From positions 1,091,268-1,155,267 of the forward strand of contig OX030971.1 in the NCBI GenBank assembly GCA_943735955.1: DNA of 64,000 nucleotides, given 5' to 3'. How positions within the stretch are numbered: position 1 is the first letter of the stretch; every line of letters starts with the position of its first letter. The notes below the pieces were generated by a model. That model had not been told where the DNA came from. It did no database searches and worked only from the letters and a program-made list of their open reading frames with translations. The stretch is from Piscicola geometra (taxonomy: Eukaryota; Annelida; Clitellata; Hirudinida; Piscicolidae). The translations under genes and the position numbers were made by a program. Of this stretch, positions 50,080 to 60,429 are shown one piece after another.

Positions 50080-50861
50080 AAGAGACAGACTTATCATTCA
50101 CGCTGGTCAAATGCAACCTGGCCAGCGACTTCGGCTGCAAGTCGCCTCAAGACTACCAACTGAGCGTCTACCTGCGAATCAAACCCACACTCGGACACGC
50201 AGATGAGGTGCTAGATGATTTGCACACAAATAACACACAAAAAGATAAACACCGATTCACAAACAGATCTCACCTCCCACCCAACTACCCCACACTAAGC
50301 ACACAAGATATTATCAGGAACATTTCTGAAACTTTGAACAATACTATAGACAGAATCCAAACGAAGATCACACACGATCACACTAAGGCTACTTTTCTAG
50401 ATATAGATATATTCATCGCGAACAACCACTTACACACCAAGACACACATAAAAAAGATGAATAATCTGTCCCTCCTACATAAAAACTCAGACCACCCACC
50501 TCACATCTTGAACTCTATTCTGAGATCCTCACTCGTTAGATATAGAAGACTAAGCAGCACCACACATGACTACTTCCAAACGGCCCTCCAACTCAGACAC
50601 TCTCTATCAAAAAGAGGATACAATAGAACAACAATAAAGTACATTTTTCTATCGAGCAGTACAGTACCATATTACAACAGAACCACAACACCACAGTACA
50701 ACCACCATCCCCACATTACAATAGTACAACACTACAACAGAAACAATTACAACACCAACACCAACAACAAACAAACACACAGACCCAACAATTACAACAA
50801 CAGAAACAACAACAGAAACAACAACGGAAACAACACACAATTCTCTACGCGCCATTTTTAA
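50080..50861 (+). pseudogene. Penelope-like RT, thumb region, without endonuclease domain
   Basis: An open frame from about 50,080. FLDIDIFIANNHLHTKTHIK, then LLHKNSDHPPHILNSILRSS and LVRYRRLSSTTHDYFQTALQ, then LRHSLSKRGYNRTTIKYIF, match the 'FLDl.i....l.t..y.Kptn...yl...S.HPph....i......r.rRl.s....f......L...l..RGY' pattern downstream of the catalytic centre in Penelope-like RTs. The YxDD box is missing. After RGYN the protein becomes Tyr/Asn/Thr-rich with no GIY-YIG endonuclease. The part before residue 45 (CNLASDFGCKSPQDYQLSVY) is unrecognised. Confidence 0.65.
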
Positions 50862-50908
50862 TATTATTATTATTATTTTTCATGCAGAAACCAAGGCATG
50901 CGAGATTA

Positions 50909-51258
50909 CAGCTCATGAAAACGATGCCTTCAAGAAAGAGATGGTGTGGTTATAGCTAAAGGAATCCTGTGTATAGCGCGCGGGCATGGATGCACAAAAA
51001 GAATCCTGTGTATAGCGCGCATGCATGGATGCACAAAAAGAATCCTGTGTATAGCGCGCATGCATGGATACACAAAACAGAATAACTTTTTGGTTTTTAT
51101 TTTTAATATTATTATTTTTCATGCCCTGTTTTTCTTCTTGAATGATCTAAGTTTAAAACAGCTCATGAAAACGATGCCTTCAAGAAAGGGATGGTGTGGT
51201 TATAGCTAAAGGAATCCTGTGTATAGCGCGCGGGCATGGATGCACAAAAAGAATCCAG
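50909..51258. repeat. 250-bp tandem duplication containing 39-bp repeats
   Basis: Sequence from cagctcatgaaaacgatgcc through gtatagcgcgcgggcatggat is repeated at 50,909 and 51,159. Within the first copy a 39-bp unit (gaatcctgtgtatagcgcgc ... cacaaaaa) occurs three times. The RT-tail sequence at 50,639-50,735 is also repeated at 51,257-51,350, so the whole region is a set of nested duplications. Confidence 0.85.
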
Positions 51259-51399
51259 TACATTTTTCTATCGAGCAGTACAGTACCACATTACAACAGA
51301 ACCACAACACCACAGTACAACCACCATCCCCACATTACAATAGTACAACACCACAAAGTACAAAAGTATTAAAACATAGCACACAGTACAATAAAGCAA

Positions 51400-51916
51400 T
51401 TACAGTGCAGTAATTAAGCAACTCCAGTCCCTAATTAATAAACTCATAAGACTTAACTACCTTCCCTCTCTCTACCCATCTATCACTTCTATGTTTACCA
51501 CTTTAGACACCAAACTATTCTTTAAAATATCTACTAACTCTGACCACGTTCTTCACTATTTCTTACCCCCCCCCCCTTAAAAATCTACTCATAACTTAAG
51601 ACCCCGTAAACACAATTTTGATACCCCTATATATACTACGCTTGAAAGTAAAACATTCCTCCCTCGTCTTCTTAAATATCACATTCTATAATTTACATTT
51701 ATATTTATATTATCATCTCTGATTCTTATTACTTATTTATCTACTTAATTATTACCTATTCACCATATCCTTTGTCTTGTAGTAATTTTTTTTCAAACCA
51801 TTATCATTAGCATCAGTATCCTATAATTATCTACTATTATCTAGTATCTTATGCAACATGTAACATGGCCTGCGTCTGTCAAACCGTGATCAATAAAGAC
51901 TATAAATAAAAAAAAG
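51400..51916 (+). mobile_element. retroelement 3' end with poly(A) signal and A-rich tail
   Basis: AT-rich non-coding tail shared in part with 27,746-27,905. It ends with aataaa at 51,892-51,897 and an A-rich tail at 51,905-51,915. The sequence immediately after is the end of an ISWI exon. The retroelement therefore inserted, or was joined, against that exon. Confidence 0.75.
51892..51897 (+). promoter_or_regulatory. polyadenylation signal AATAAA
   Basis: Canonical hexamer in gatcaataaagac, about 10 bp before the terminal A-run of the retroelement. Position and orientation fit 3' processing of the plus-strand transcript. Confidence 0.6.
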
Positions 51917-52199
51917 TACCCACCCTGTACTGGATACTCTTGCGGAAGAAGTAGATCTCCTTGTCGAGCAGCTCGAAGAGTGATGGGGGGTAGAACTTGG
52001 TGTACCTGATGAGGATGATGGTGATGATAATGATGATAATTATGATAGGATGATTCTAAACCCCCCTCCAGTCAAACCCCCTAACCCACAACCCCACCAC
52101 CACCCTCATACTGACCTTCCTAGCCAACCCACCCAACCGATCAGCCCCTTATTCAACCACTGAACCCAACAATAGCCTACCCCCCCCAACCATCTCCAA

Positions 52200-52282
52200 C
52201 TACCCCTACCTACCTAACCCTTCCCCCCAAACATCACTCGCCCCCCCCCCCCCCCATCACCACTCCCCCCCCCCCCACCTAC
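52200..52282. repeat. poly-C runs
   Basis: Two homopolymer C stretches (about 52,230-52,253 and 52,265-52,277) exactly where the missing ISWI helicase exons would be expected. Such runs are prone to slippage and to assembly breaks. Confidence 0.9.
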
Positions 52283-52399
52283 CACTCCCTCTGCATCTTG
52301 GAGAGACCAATGTAGATCTTGGTCTCCTTCTTGGGCAACAGGCGCTTCTCCACGTCTGACTTGATGCGTCTCAGTAGGAATGGGCGTAGAATCTGTGTG

Positions 52400-53070
52400 G
52401 AGGGTGGGGGATGGGAGGTGTGGGTTGAGATTAGACGTGGGTTGTGAAAGGGGAGGGAGAAGGAATGTGGAGGTTGGAAGTGAGGGGTGGTGGAGGTTGT
52501 GGAAGAAGGATGGGTGAGATTTGGTTGTAAGGTGGAGGCTGTGGGGGGTTCAGGGATGGGTGGAATGTGGTTGTAGGCTTCGAGGGAGAATGGTTGTGGC
52601 AGTGGTAAGGGGTGAGAGGGACTTGGTTGTGGTGGTGATGACGATGAAGAGAAAGTTGTGTTGATGGGTTTTGGTTGAGGGTTAGGGCGGGGGAAGGGGG
52701 GTTAGGAGTGGTGAAAGGGGAGAAGGGTTGTACGCTGTTGATGGTGTGCTGAGAAGAAGGTTCTGGTGATGATGATGATTGTGGTGATGGTCATGATGAT
52801 GATGATAGTGGCAATGATGATGATGACGATGGTCATGATGATAGTCATGGAAGTGTGAATGATGGTCATGATAATGATGATGAGAATGATGGTAGTGATG
52901 TTGATGATGGTCATGATAATGATGAGGATAATGGTAGTGATGATGATGAATACCGCATGCAGTCTCTCGACCAGGAGTCGAAGTCCTGAGGTGATGATGA
53001 TGATGATGATGATGACGGTGGCGGTGATGATGATGGTGGTGTTGATGATGATGATGATGATGGTGGTCAG
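52400..53070. repeat. G-rich and (GAT)n intronic low complexity
   Basis: 52,400-52,730 is G-rich (ggtggagg, gttgtgg) and 52,760-53,070 is mostly (gatgat)n. These lie between ISWI exons 3, 2 and 1, consistent with introns. The Asp-, His- or Met-rich frames are not genes. Confidence 0.85.
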
Positions 53071-53372
53071 TATGTGGTGGTGACACACATAGAGACTTGG
53101 TAAGACACATAGTAAGGCACACAAAAAACACGGATAGATAAATACAGAGACACAAAGAAACAGAGAAAGACACACAAAAAGAAACAGAGATAGACTCACA
53201 AAAACACACAGAATCATAGAGACAGACACACACACAAACACACAGACACATAGAAATAGGCAGACATACACACAGACACACACATTGGCAGAGTTGAAGA
53301 CGTCAGGCAGGAGGAAGTTGAGGAGGGCCCATAACTCGTGCAGGTTGTTCTGGAGGGGGGTGTCTGGAAGGG

Positions 53373-53534
53373 TGGTGGTGATGATGATGATGATGATGAT
53401 GATGATGGTGGTGATGATGATGATGGTGGTGATGATGATGGTGGTGGTGATGACGGTGGTGGTGATGATGATGGTGGTGGTGATGACGGTGGTGGTGATG
53501 ATGATGGTGGTGGTGATGATGATGATGGTGGTGG

Positions 53535-53566
<32 letters not shown>

Positions 53567-53700
53567 GTGAAGATAATGGTGATGATGATGAAGAAAATGA
53601 TGATCATCATCATAACCTCCATCATCATCATCACCTTCATCATCATCATCACTTCCATCATCATCATCACCTCCATCATCATCATCCCCACCTTGATCGA
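53373..53700. repeat. (GAT)n / (CAT)n inverted microsatellite
   Basis: (gatgatggtggt)n up to about 53,600, then (catcatcatcac)n to about 53,690. The two halves are complementary and can fold back. Confidence 0.92.
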
Positions 53701-53944
53701 GGAATCAAGCGTGACGTATCCAAAAATTGTATGCAATGCAGCCCGCCCCTCAATAAATGCAATGAAGAAGCACTTTTCTAATCTTTCATCATCATCATCA
53801 TCAACGTTCATCCTTATAACCGGCACCACAATTCTATCCTTCATTAAAAAAACAAAAGCCCGACACACCCACACACACACACACACCCCCACGCACACGA
53901 ACACACACCCACACCGACCCACCCACCTACCCACACACCCTCTA

Positions 53945-54520
<576 letters not shown>

Positions 54521-54584
54521 CTCACTTGATTGAGTTGTCAAATAGTATTTATCGATTCGCGCACAAACTAAATTGAATATTCAA

Positions 54585-54824
54585 TTTTGGTTTTCTTTTG
54601 GTTATTTTTGAACTATCCTATAATATGATTTCGAAAATTTCATCTTTCTAGCAATACCCTGAACAGAGCAGCAACTCCCTAAAGTTAAAATACTATTTGA
54701 CAACTTTGTCAACTAGGCACCTCTTTTGGAGAGTTGCTACTCTGTTCTTGGATTTGCGAGAGAAGTGAAATTTTCGAGATCATATCATAGGATAGTTCAA
54801 AAATAACCAAAAGAAAACCAAAAT
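54585..54824. mobile_element. 240-bp inverted-repeat (MITE-like) hairpin
   Basis: The left arm (from ttttggttttcttttggtta, 54,585-54,650) is complementary to the right arm (54,757-54,824, ending aagaaaaccaaaat). An inner pair (gaacagagcagcaactccc with gagagttgctactctgttc) extends the fold to almost the whole element. No coding capacity. Length and symmetry fit a MITE or foldback element; I could not fix the target duplication. Confidence 0.65.
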
Positions 54825-55131
54825 AGTTCAAAAATAAGGATTGAAAAAACAAAATCGAGTAACTATTTAAGTTAGTGGGCTATTCACAAAACAACAAAAC
54901 TAAAAAAAGCACTCACTTTCGAAGAATATTTCTCTTAACACATGCGTTCTTCCTTATATATAGGCAGTCAAGATTATTTTCGGTTCTTCTATGAACAATT
55001 TGATGTAACCATATACTATATATACATACGTGATATTTATAAAATAAAGAAAATACGAGCACACTCATTTCATGCGCATCGAGAATGGCAAAATACGCGG
55101 CCAAAAATATAGCTTAGATTTGTAACGCCAA

Positions 55132-55178
55132 TCCCTTTAAATTTAAAGGGACATGCGACTACAGTAGTCGCATGTCCC
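55132..55178. repeat. double palindrome at the edge of dynein homology
   Basis: A 20-bp perfect palindrome TCCCTTTAAATTTAAAGGGA (55,132-55,151) overlaps a 13-bp-arm hairpin (GGGACATGCGACT / AGTCGCATGTCCC, 55,148-55,178). Dynein coding similarity (SLLFSTPN) starts within the last bases of the hairpin, with no splice acceptor. Confidence 0.85.
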
Positions 55179-56830
55179 TATTATTCTCGACTCCAAACAT
55201 GATACCTTCGGTGAAAGACCTGTTACGCCTGTGGGTGCACGAGGCGAACAGGGTGTACAGAGATAAATTGGTCGACGAGGAGGACATGCAGGCGTACGAG
55301 AGATTGGTGAAGGAGTGCTTCGAAGAACAACCAGAGAAGATCCTCGAGGAGCCCTTGCTCTACTGGCACTACGCTGCCGGCAGTGACGAGTCGCTGTGAG
55401 TGCTTTTGTGTGCTCTGGTCTGCTTCAACGTGGTGTGCTTTAGTGGCGCTTAGTGTGCTCTTATTCTGTCTTTTTATAAATAGAATTAAAAACTTTATTT
55501 TTCTTGTTTTCTTTTTACTTTATCTAATTTTTCACGCACGCACATATAAACACACACAAACACGCACACAGCTACAACCCGGTGCTGGACTTAAGGGACG
55601 CTCTCCTGATCGGCGTCGGAGGCAAACAGAGTCTTTCCCGCCTACATCAGCAGCCTCGACGTCTTCCAGATCAGTCTGCGCAAGGGCTACGGCATGGCGG
55701 ACCTAAAGGGTGACCTTGTCTTCCTCTACCTCAAGGCGGGTGTCAAGAGCGTCCCCACGATGTTCCTCCTCACCTCGTCAAGGGCCTTCTCTTCATCAAT
55801 ATTTCATTATTCTGGTTCGCTTGTTGGCTTGTTTGTCTTTTTTATGGCATTTTTCAGTTTTAAAACATATTTAAATAAAATATTTAAAAATTTTAAATCA
55901 ATTTTTCATCTTCATAACACAATTGTTAACCCATCAATAACGTCGCAACACAACTTTCACATCACCACCCCATCAGACCTCCAGCCACATTCACGACATC
56001 ACTTCATGCCACACAGGCGAGATACCAGAGTTGTTTCCGGAGGACGAGATTGACAACATCACGAACGCTATGCGCAGCGAGGTGAAGGCGATTGGCCTCT
56101 TCGACTCGAAGGAGAACTGCTGGGACTTCAAGGTGGATGATGTGTCTTACTGTGCTTCTATTATTTTATTTTGGGAAGAAAAGGAATTGTGTGATTGTGT
56201 GTCTTGCTGAGAAGCATCACGGAAGGTTTTTTTGCAACTCAATGTGTAGTATTTTAAATAACTCTCAGAATTCACCTATCCACATAAACCATCCACCATT
56301 ACCATCCAGGCCCTAGAAACACCCATCCCGATGACGGAGGGCTTAGAGATCATTTCGCTGTTAGCTGATGACGCCCAACTGGCGCAGTGGCAAGACGAAG
56401 GTCTGCCCGCCGATCGCATGTCGTCAGAGAACGCCACCATCCTCACCAGTGCCGACCGCTGGCCGCTGATGATCGATCCGCAACTGCAAGGCATCAAGTG
56501 GATCAAGAAAAGGTGGTGGTGTGTCTGTGATGGAAAACGTCGAAGAGACCATCGAGCCAGTTCTGAAGGCCATCATGGGCAGGAAAACCACCAAGGAGGT
56601 GCCTTCCCTTTGGAGCGTTTCATCGCGTGCAAGGGCGCGATGCAAAAACGACAACTATGATGATTATTTTTATACCAAAGCACTGCTGTCGCCTCAAGCA
56701 CAAGCACTAATACTGCTTCACACAGGGCACGGTGATCAAGATAGGCGACAAAGAGATCAACTTCAACAAGAACTTCCGCTTCATCCTACAGACCAAACTC
56801 GCCAACCCGCACTAAAAACCCGAGTTACAG

Positions 56831-57390
56831 GTCTCTAGGGTAATAATAATAAAAATAATTATTCAAATATTAATAAAACCAATCAAAAATATTAATATGT
56901 GGCTTAGTAATAACATTTGATATCAATAAAAATGAGATGCATCTATTATGCTTCTTTCATAAAAATTCACTATCAATTTGTTAACCAATCACTTGGTTTG
57001 TTCCAATGAACTAGTAAGATTTTGACTCACAGCATCACAACACTTCCCAAGAGTGCACAAGGCGAAACAATAGAAACAGCACCACCTGAATTGATCATTA
57101 CAAATCCTTTCATTTATACTACAAACTCATTATCACCACCGGCCATGACGCTATAGGCATCATTCCAAGTTCTTCTACTCTTGCCACGCATAACCACACA
57201 TAATCAATACCAGTCTTCATAACTGCCAGTTACGACTTTCATTATATAAGGGCAAATTTTTCAATATTGACTCCAAACCATTCATAATTACTACCCCTCA
57301 CAAGCACACATAATCACTTCTACCACACATAACCACCCATACTCACTACCAGCCACAAGCACACAAAAGCACACACCGCCGGCACCACAG
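56831..57390. other. AT-rich interval where a dynein exon is expected, none found
   Basis: Non-coding, AT-rich, with scattered ccacac repeats. In related dyneins an exon reading (L/M)QAQ.TLINF.VTRDGLEDQLLA belongs here. I searched both strands by eye and saw no trace. Confidence 0.6.
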
Positions 57391-57541
57391 GCAGCAGAAC
57401 GAGTACAAAATTACAATTAAGTCGCTAGAGGACTCCCTGTTTGCGAAGTTGTCGGAGGCTTCGGGCAATTTCCTGGGAGATTATGAGTTGGTTGAGAACC
57501 TGGAAACGACCAAGAGAATGTCAGCTGATGTGGAAGTCAAG

Positions 57542-57625
57542 GTTGGTGTTGGTGTTGTTGTTGTTGGTGTTGTTGGTGTTGTTGTTGTTGGTGTTGGTGT
57601 TGTTGGTGGGGTGTTGGTGTTGATG
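57542..57625. repeat. (GTTGTTGGT)n intronic repeat
   Basis: A short G/T-rich microsatellite immediately after the splice donor of the 57,391 exon. Confidence 0.9.
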
Positions 57626-58589
57626 TAGTGGTGTTTATAATGATGAGAAGAGGTGAGTGACGTTTTGTTCGTGTTGTTTTTGTACTCGCTAGGTGTCTTG
57701 TATTTGTTGTAGTTTTGATGGTGGTAGAAGGACGAAGCAGTAATGGAGAGATGGTGGATAGATTGTGGTTTGTGTCGTCTTTGAGTGGCATTTAAACCAC
57801 TACCAACACCACAAGCACCAAACTTCCACCACCACTAAAACACTGGCGCAAAGGTGAAAGAGGCGAAGATCACCGAGCACGCGAGACTTACCGAGTGGCA
57901 GGCGCCAGAGGCTCGCTTCTCTACTTCATCCTCAACGACCTCAACAAGGTCCATTCCATGTACCAGTTCTCGCTCAAGGTGTGGTGTTGGTGTGGTGTTG
58001 CTTTAGGGGGTGTGAAGTAGTTGTGTGGTGGTGGTGTGATGGGGAGAAGCTGTGAGCTGGTGTGGTGTGCTGCTTCGAGAACGTATTTTGAAAACTTAAA
58101 ATTTTTTCGCTATCACCTCATTCAATTAAAATTCAAAAAAGTAACTTACCACCTTCATCTCCACAACCCTCCACCAAGGCGTTCGACAACGTGTTCGAGA
58201 AGGCGTTGGCCGAAGCAGCCGACACGGCGAAGCAGCGTCTGAGCAATCTGATCGACTGCATCACCTTCAACGTCTACCAGTACACCAGTCGAGGACTCTT
58301 CGAGGCGGACAAGATCATCTTTATGACGCAGATTTCTTTAATGCCTTTCCTCCATGGCGTTTATGCCTTCTTCGCCTATTAAATAAGTTTATATTTGATA
58401 TGTTTTCCATGAATAATCATGAAAGCCCAATTTGAATAACGATCTGAATCTTGCGATGACGATGAATTCAATTGCTCATAGTCATAAGCTCGAAGAAGTA
58501 ACTCATCGCTTGTTTGTTTGCATCCTTCTCAAGTTCCCCAAGAGTTTTAAACAAACAAATATGAAACGCCCTGACTTGTGTGTTTGTGA

Positions 58590-58680
58590 GTGTGTGCATG
58601 TGTGTATAAGTGTGTGTGTGTGTTTTTGTGTGTGTGTGTTTGTGTGAGTGTGTGTGTCTATGTTTTTTTGTGCGTGTGTG

Positions 58681-58729
<49 letters not shown>

Positions 58730-58742
58730 ATATGTGTGTGTG
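58590..58742. repeat. (TG)n microsatellite
   Basis: tgtgtgtgtttgtgtg repeats downstream of the dynein fragment. Confidence 0.95.
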
Positions 58743-60008
58743 TTAGTTCAATCTAACTGATTACATCGTACGCCGTACATCGTTGCAATAACACTTGATT
58801 ATTATGCGACTTCATGACAAAGTACTGCAATGAAGGACTGATTAATTAAAGTAGTTTCCTCAATAAATCTTATGAGTAGCTTCAATAGTTTATGGGAATA
58901 GAAACATGTAAAAGGGCGAAAGGTCTTGAATTTGGGTAGATGCAAATCCGGCATTTTTTCAAAAGTTATCTATCGTGAAGTTACATACACACACATGCAC
59001 CTCTCTCTGCCTCTAACACTCCCTAATTGGAAGCTTCTGCAATGACAACGTGTGTAATTCATCACCTTCTTTGAGATGGTCTTGATGATGATTTTAGGAA
59101 TAGTTTTGATAATAGTGGTAAAGATGATGTTCATTAAAGTAATGGTAATGATGTTGTGGATAATGGTGAAAACTATGGTGGTGATGATAATGATGAGAAT
59201 AAAAACCTCAAAAAGTCGACTTGAGTGATATGTTAATGTTTTTGAACAAGGTGTTAGGCGCTGGTCAAGTGCACTGCACGCAGAGCTTCAAAGATTTATT
59301 CACTTCCTACTGTTCCAAGTTTGCTCGTCAACTGCCTTCTAATCAAACTTCTGAGACTGCGACATGTCTGTATTCGCCGTTGTGAGCTTGTAAGGAAATT
59401 TGTTAGACCCGGTTTGAGATTTGTTGTCTTTTCTGAAATGCATGCAGATGCATGTATTCTCTAGCAAATGGTCGATGGTTGATTGGAGATGAGAGCATAC
59501 CATTGTACAGCCCTTGGTAGTGCGCCTCTGACGAAGAGGATCATTTGAATGTTTGATCGATCTAATCGCAGTGGTTTTTGAGATCCACTAGCCTTGCTTT
59601 GGAGTTGATGGCTGTGTAAATTGTTAATGGTAAGAAACTTATAATAATGATAGTGAAATTTTTAAGAGTTTATACAGGTATAAATCAAAAATGTATAATA
59701 AAAGAGAAAAAATATAGGCAAAAATAGAAGAATTGTTGATATAAATTTGTTAGTGACTAGCTGAAGGTCAATTGGCTCAATGTATTTCTGCTGATTAGAG
59801 GTGCGAATTCATATTCAAATAACTCCAATAAACAATAGAAACAATAGAAGCAATAAAAATAATAATAAAAACTAATTTAATTGCCTCATTAAAAGCTCAT
59901 TAATTGGCGCCTCATTAAGGGACCATCGATTGACTCATAAGGTAACGAACGAATTAATTGTTTAGCACTGATCGGTCACATGTGGACGCCCAAGTAGCTA
60001 GAATGGCA
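58743..60008. other. intergenic, no gene recognised
   Basis: AT-rich, with a (gatgat)-like patch around 59,085-59,200 and no open frame of note. No transposon signature was seen by eye. Confidence 0.5.
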
Positions 60009-60396
60009 CACACACAAACAAACACACATACAAACGCACAAACAAACACACATACAAACACACATACAAACACACATACAAACACACATACAAACACACA
60101 TACAAACACACATACAAACACACATACAAACACACATACAAACACACATACAAACACACATACAAACACACATACAAACACACATACAAACACACATACA
60201 AACACACAAACAAACACACATACAAACACACATACAAACACACATACAAACACACAAACAAACACACATACAAACACACACACAAACACACATACAAACA
60301 CACATACAAACACACATACAAACACACATACAAACACACATACAAACACACATACAAACACACATACAAACACACATACAAACACACACACACACA
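60009..60396. repeat. 12-bp minisatellite (cacacatacaaa)
   Basis: About thirty copies of cacacatacaaa, with cacacaaacaaa variants and a terminal (CA)n. The long Thr/Asn/His and Val/Cys frames are artefacts of the 12-bp period. Confidence 0.97.
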
Positions 60397-60429
60397 CAAG
60401 CGTGCATGCGTGCATGCTGGCTTCAACAG

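Larger units (their letters stand above)
51924..53363 (-). pseudogene. SMARCA5: ISWI / SMARCA5-type chromatin-remodelling ATPase, decayed gene fragment
   Basis: Four minus-strand exons in the correct order. 53,363-53,284: [20 protein letters not shown] then VFNSAN. 52,985-52,954: DFDSW and, in a shifted frame of the same bases, LVERLHA. 52,392-52,283: [20 protein letters not shown] then [17 protein letters not shown]. 52,005-51,924: YTKFYPPSLFELLDKEIYFF then RKSIQYR (start of the HAND region). Splice sites fit (ag acceptors; gtgtgt, gtattc, gtaggt and gtgggt donors). In ISWI proteins these segments are followed by the helicase C domain (about 300 residues), which is absent: exon 3 and the HAND exon are only 280 bp of poly-C-rich DNA apart. 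Exon 1 would place a non-Gly split codon before TPLQ, where the family has an invariant Gly, because of extra C residues. It is not functional as it stands. Confidence 0.85.
55175..58345 (+). pseudogene. DNAH: axonemal dynein heavy chain (DNAH9/11/17 type), decayed gene fragment
   Basis: Eight exons in correct order. 55,175-55,395: LLFSTPN...DLLRLWVHEANRVYRDKLVD. 55,572-55,800: AAA4 (GVGGKQSLSR, SLDVFQISLRKGYGMADLK). 56,017-56,132: GEIPELFPEDEIDNI...ENCWDFK. 56,310-56,598: PIPMTEGLE...[19 protein letters not shown]. 56,726-56,830: [18 protein letters not shown]...ANPH. 57,391-57,541: QQNEYKITIKSLEDSL...GNFLGDYELVENLETTKR. 57,854-57,978: VKEAKITE...[11 protein letters not shown]. 58,179-58,345: AFDNVFEKAL...YQYTSRGLFEADKI. 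In full-length dyneins these span AAA4 to the AAA5-AAA6 region. The stalk and microtubule-binding part (about 350 residues) is missing between 56,132 and 56,310, as is the LQAQ...RPDLE segment between 56,830 and 57,391. Retained exons contain short deletions, and TAA replaces a conserved Tyr codon at 56,813. It cannot encode a motor. Confidence 0.88.

Noticed and set aside
50649..50861. A separate Val/Ser-rich minus-strand gene opposite the RT tail
   Set aside because: Complement of the Asn/Thr/Tyr-rich low-complexity end of the RT frame, with no homology.
56813..56815. A variant nuclear genetic code with TAA as tyrosine
   Set aside because: Only one instance. Other intact frames end at TAA normally (46,761-46,763 and retroelement ORFs), and the gene is otherwise decayed.
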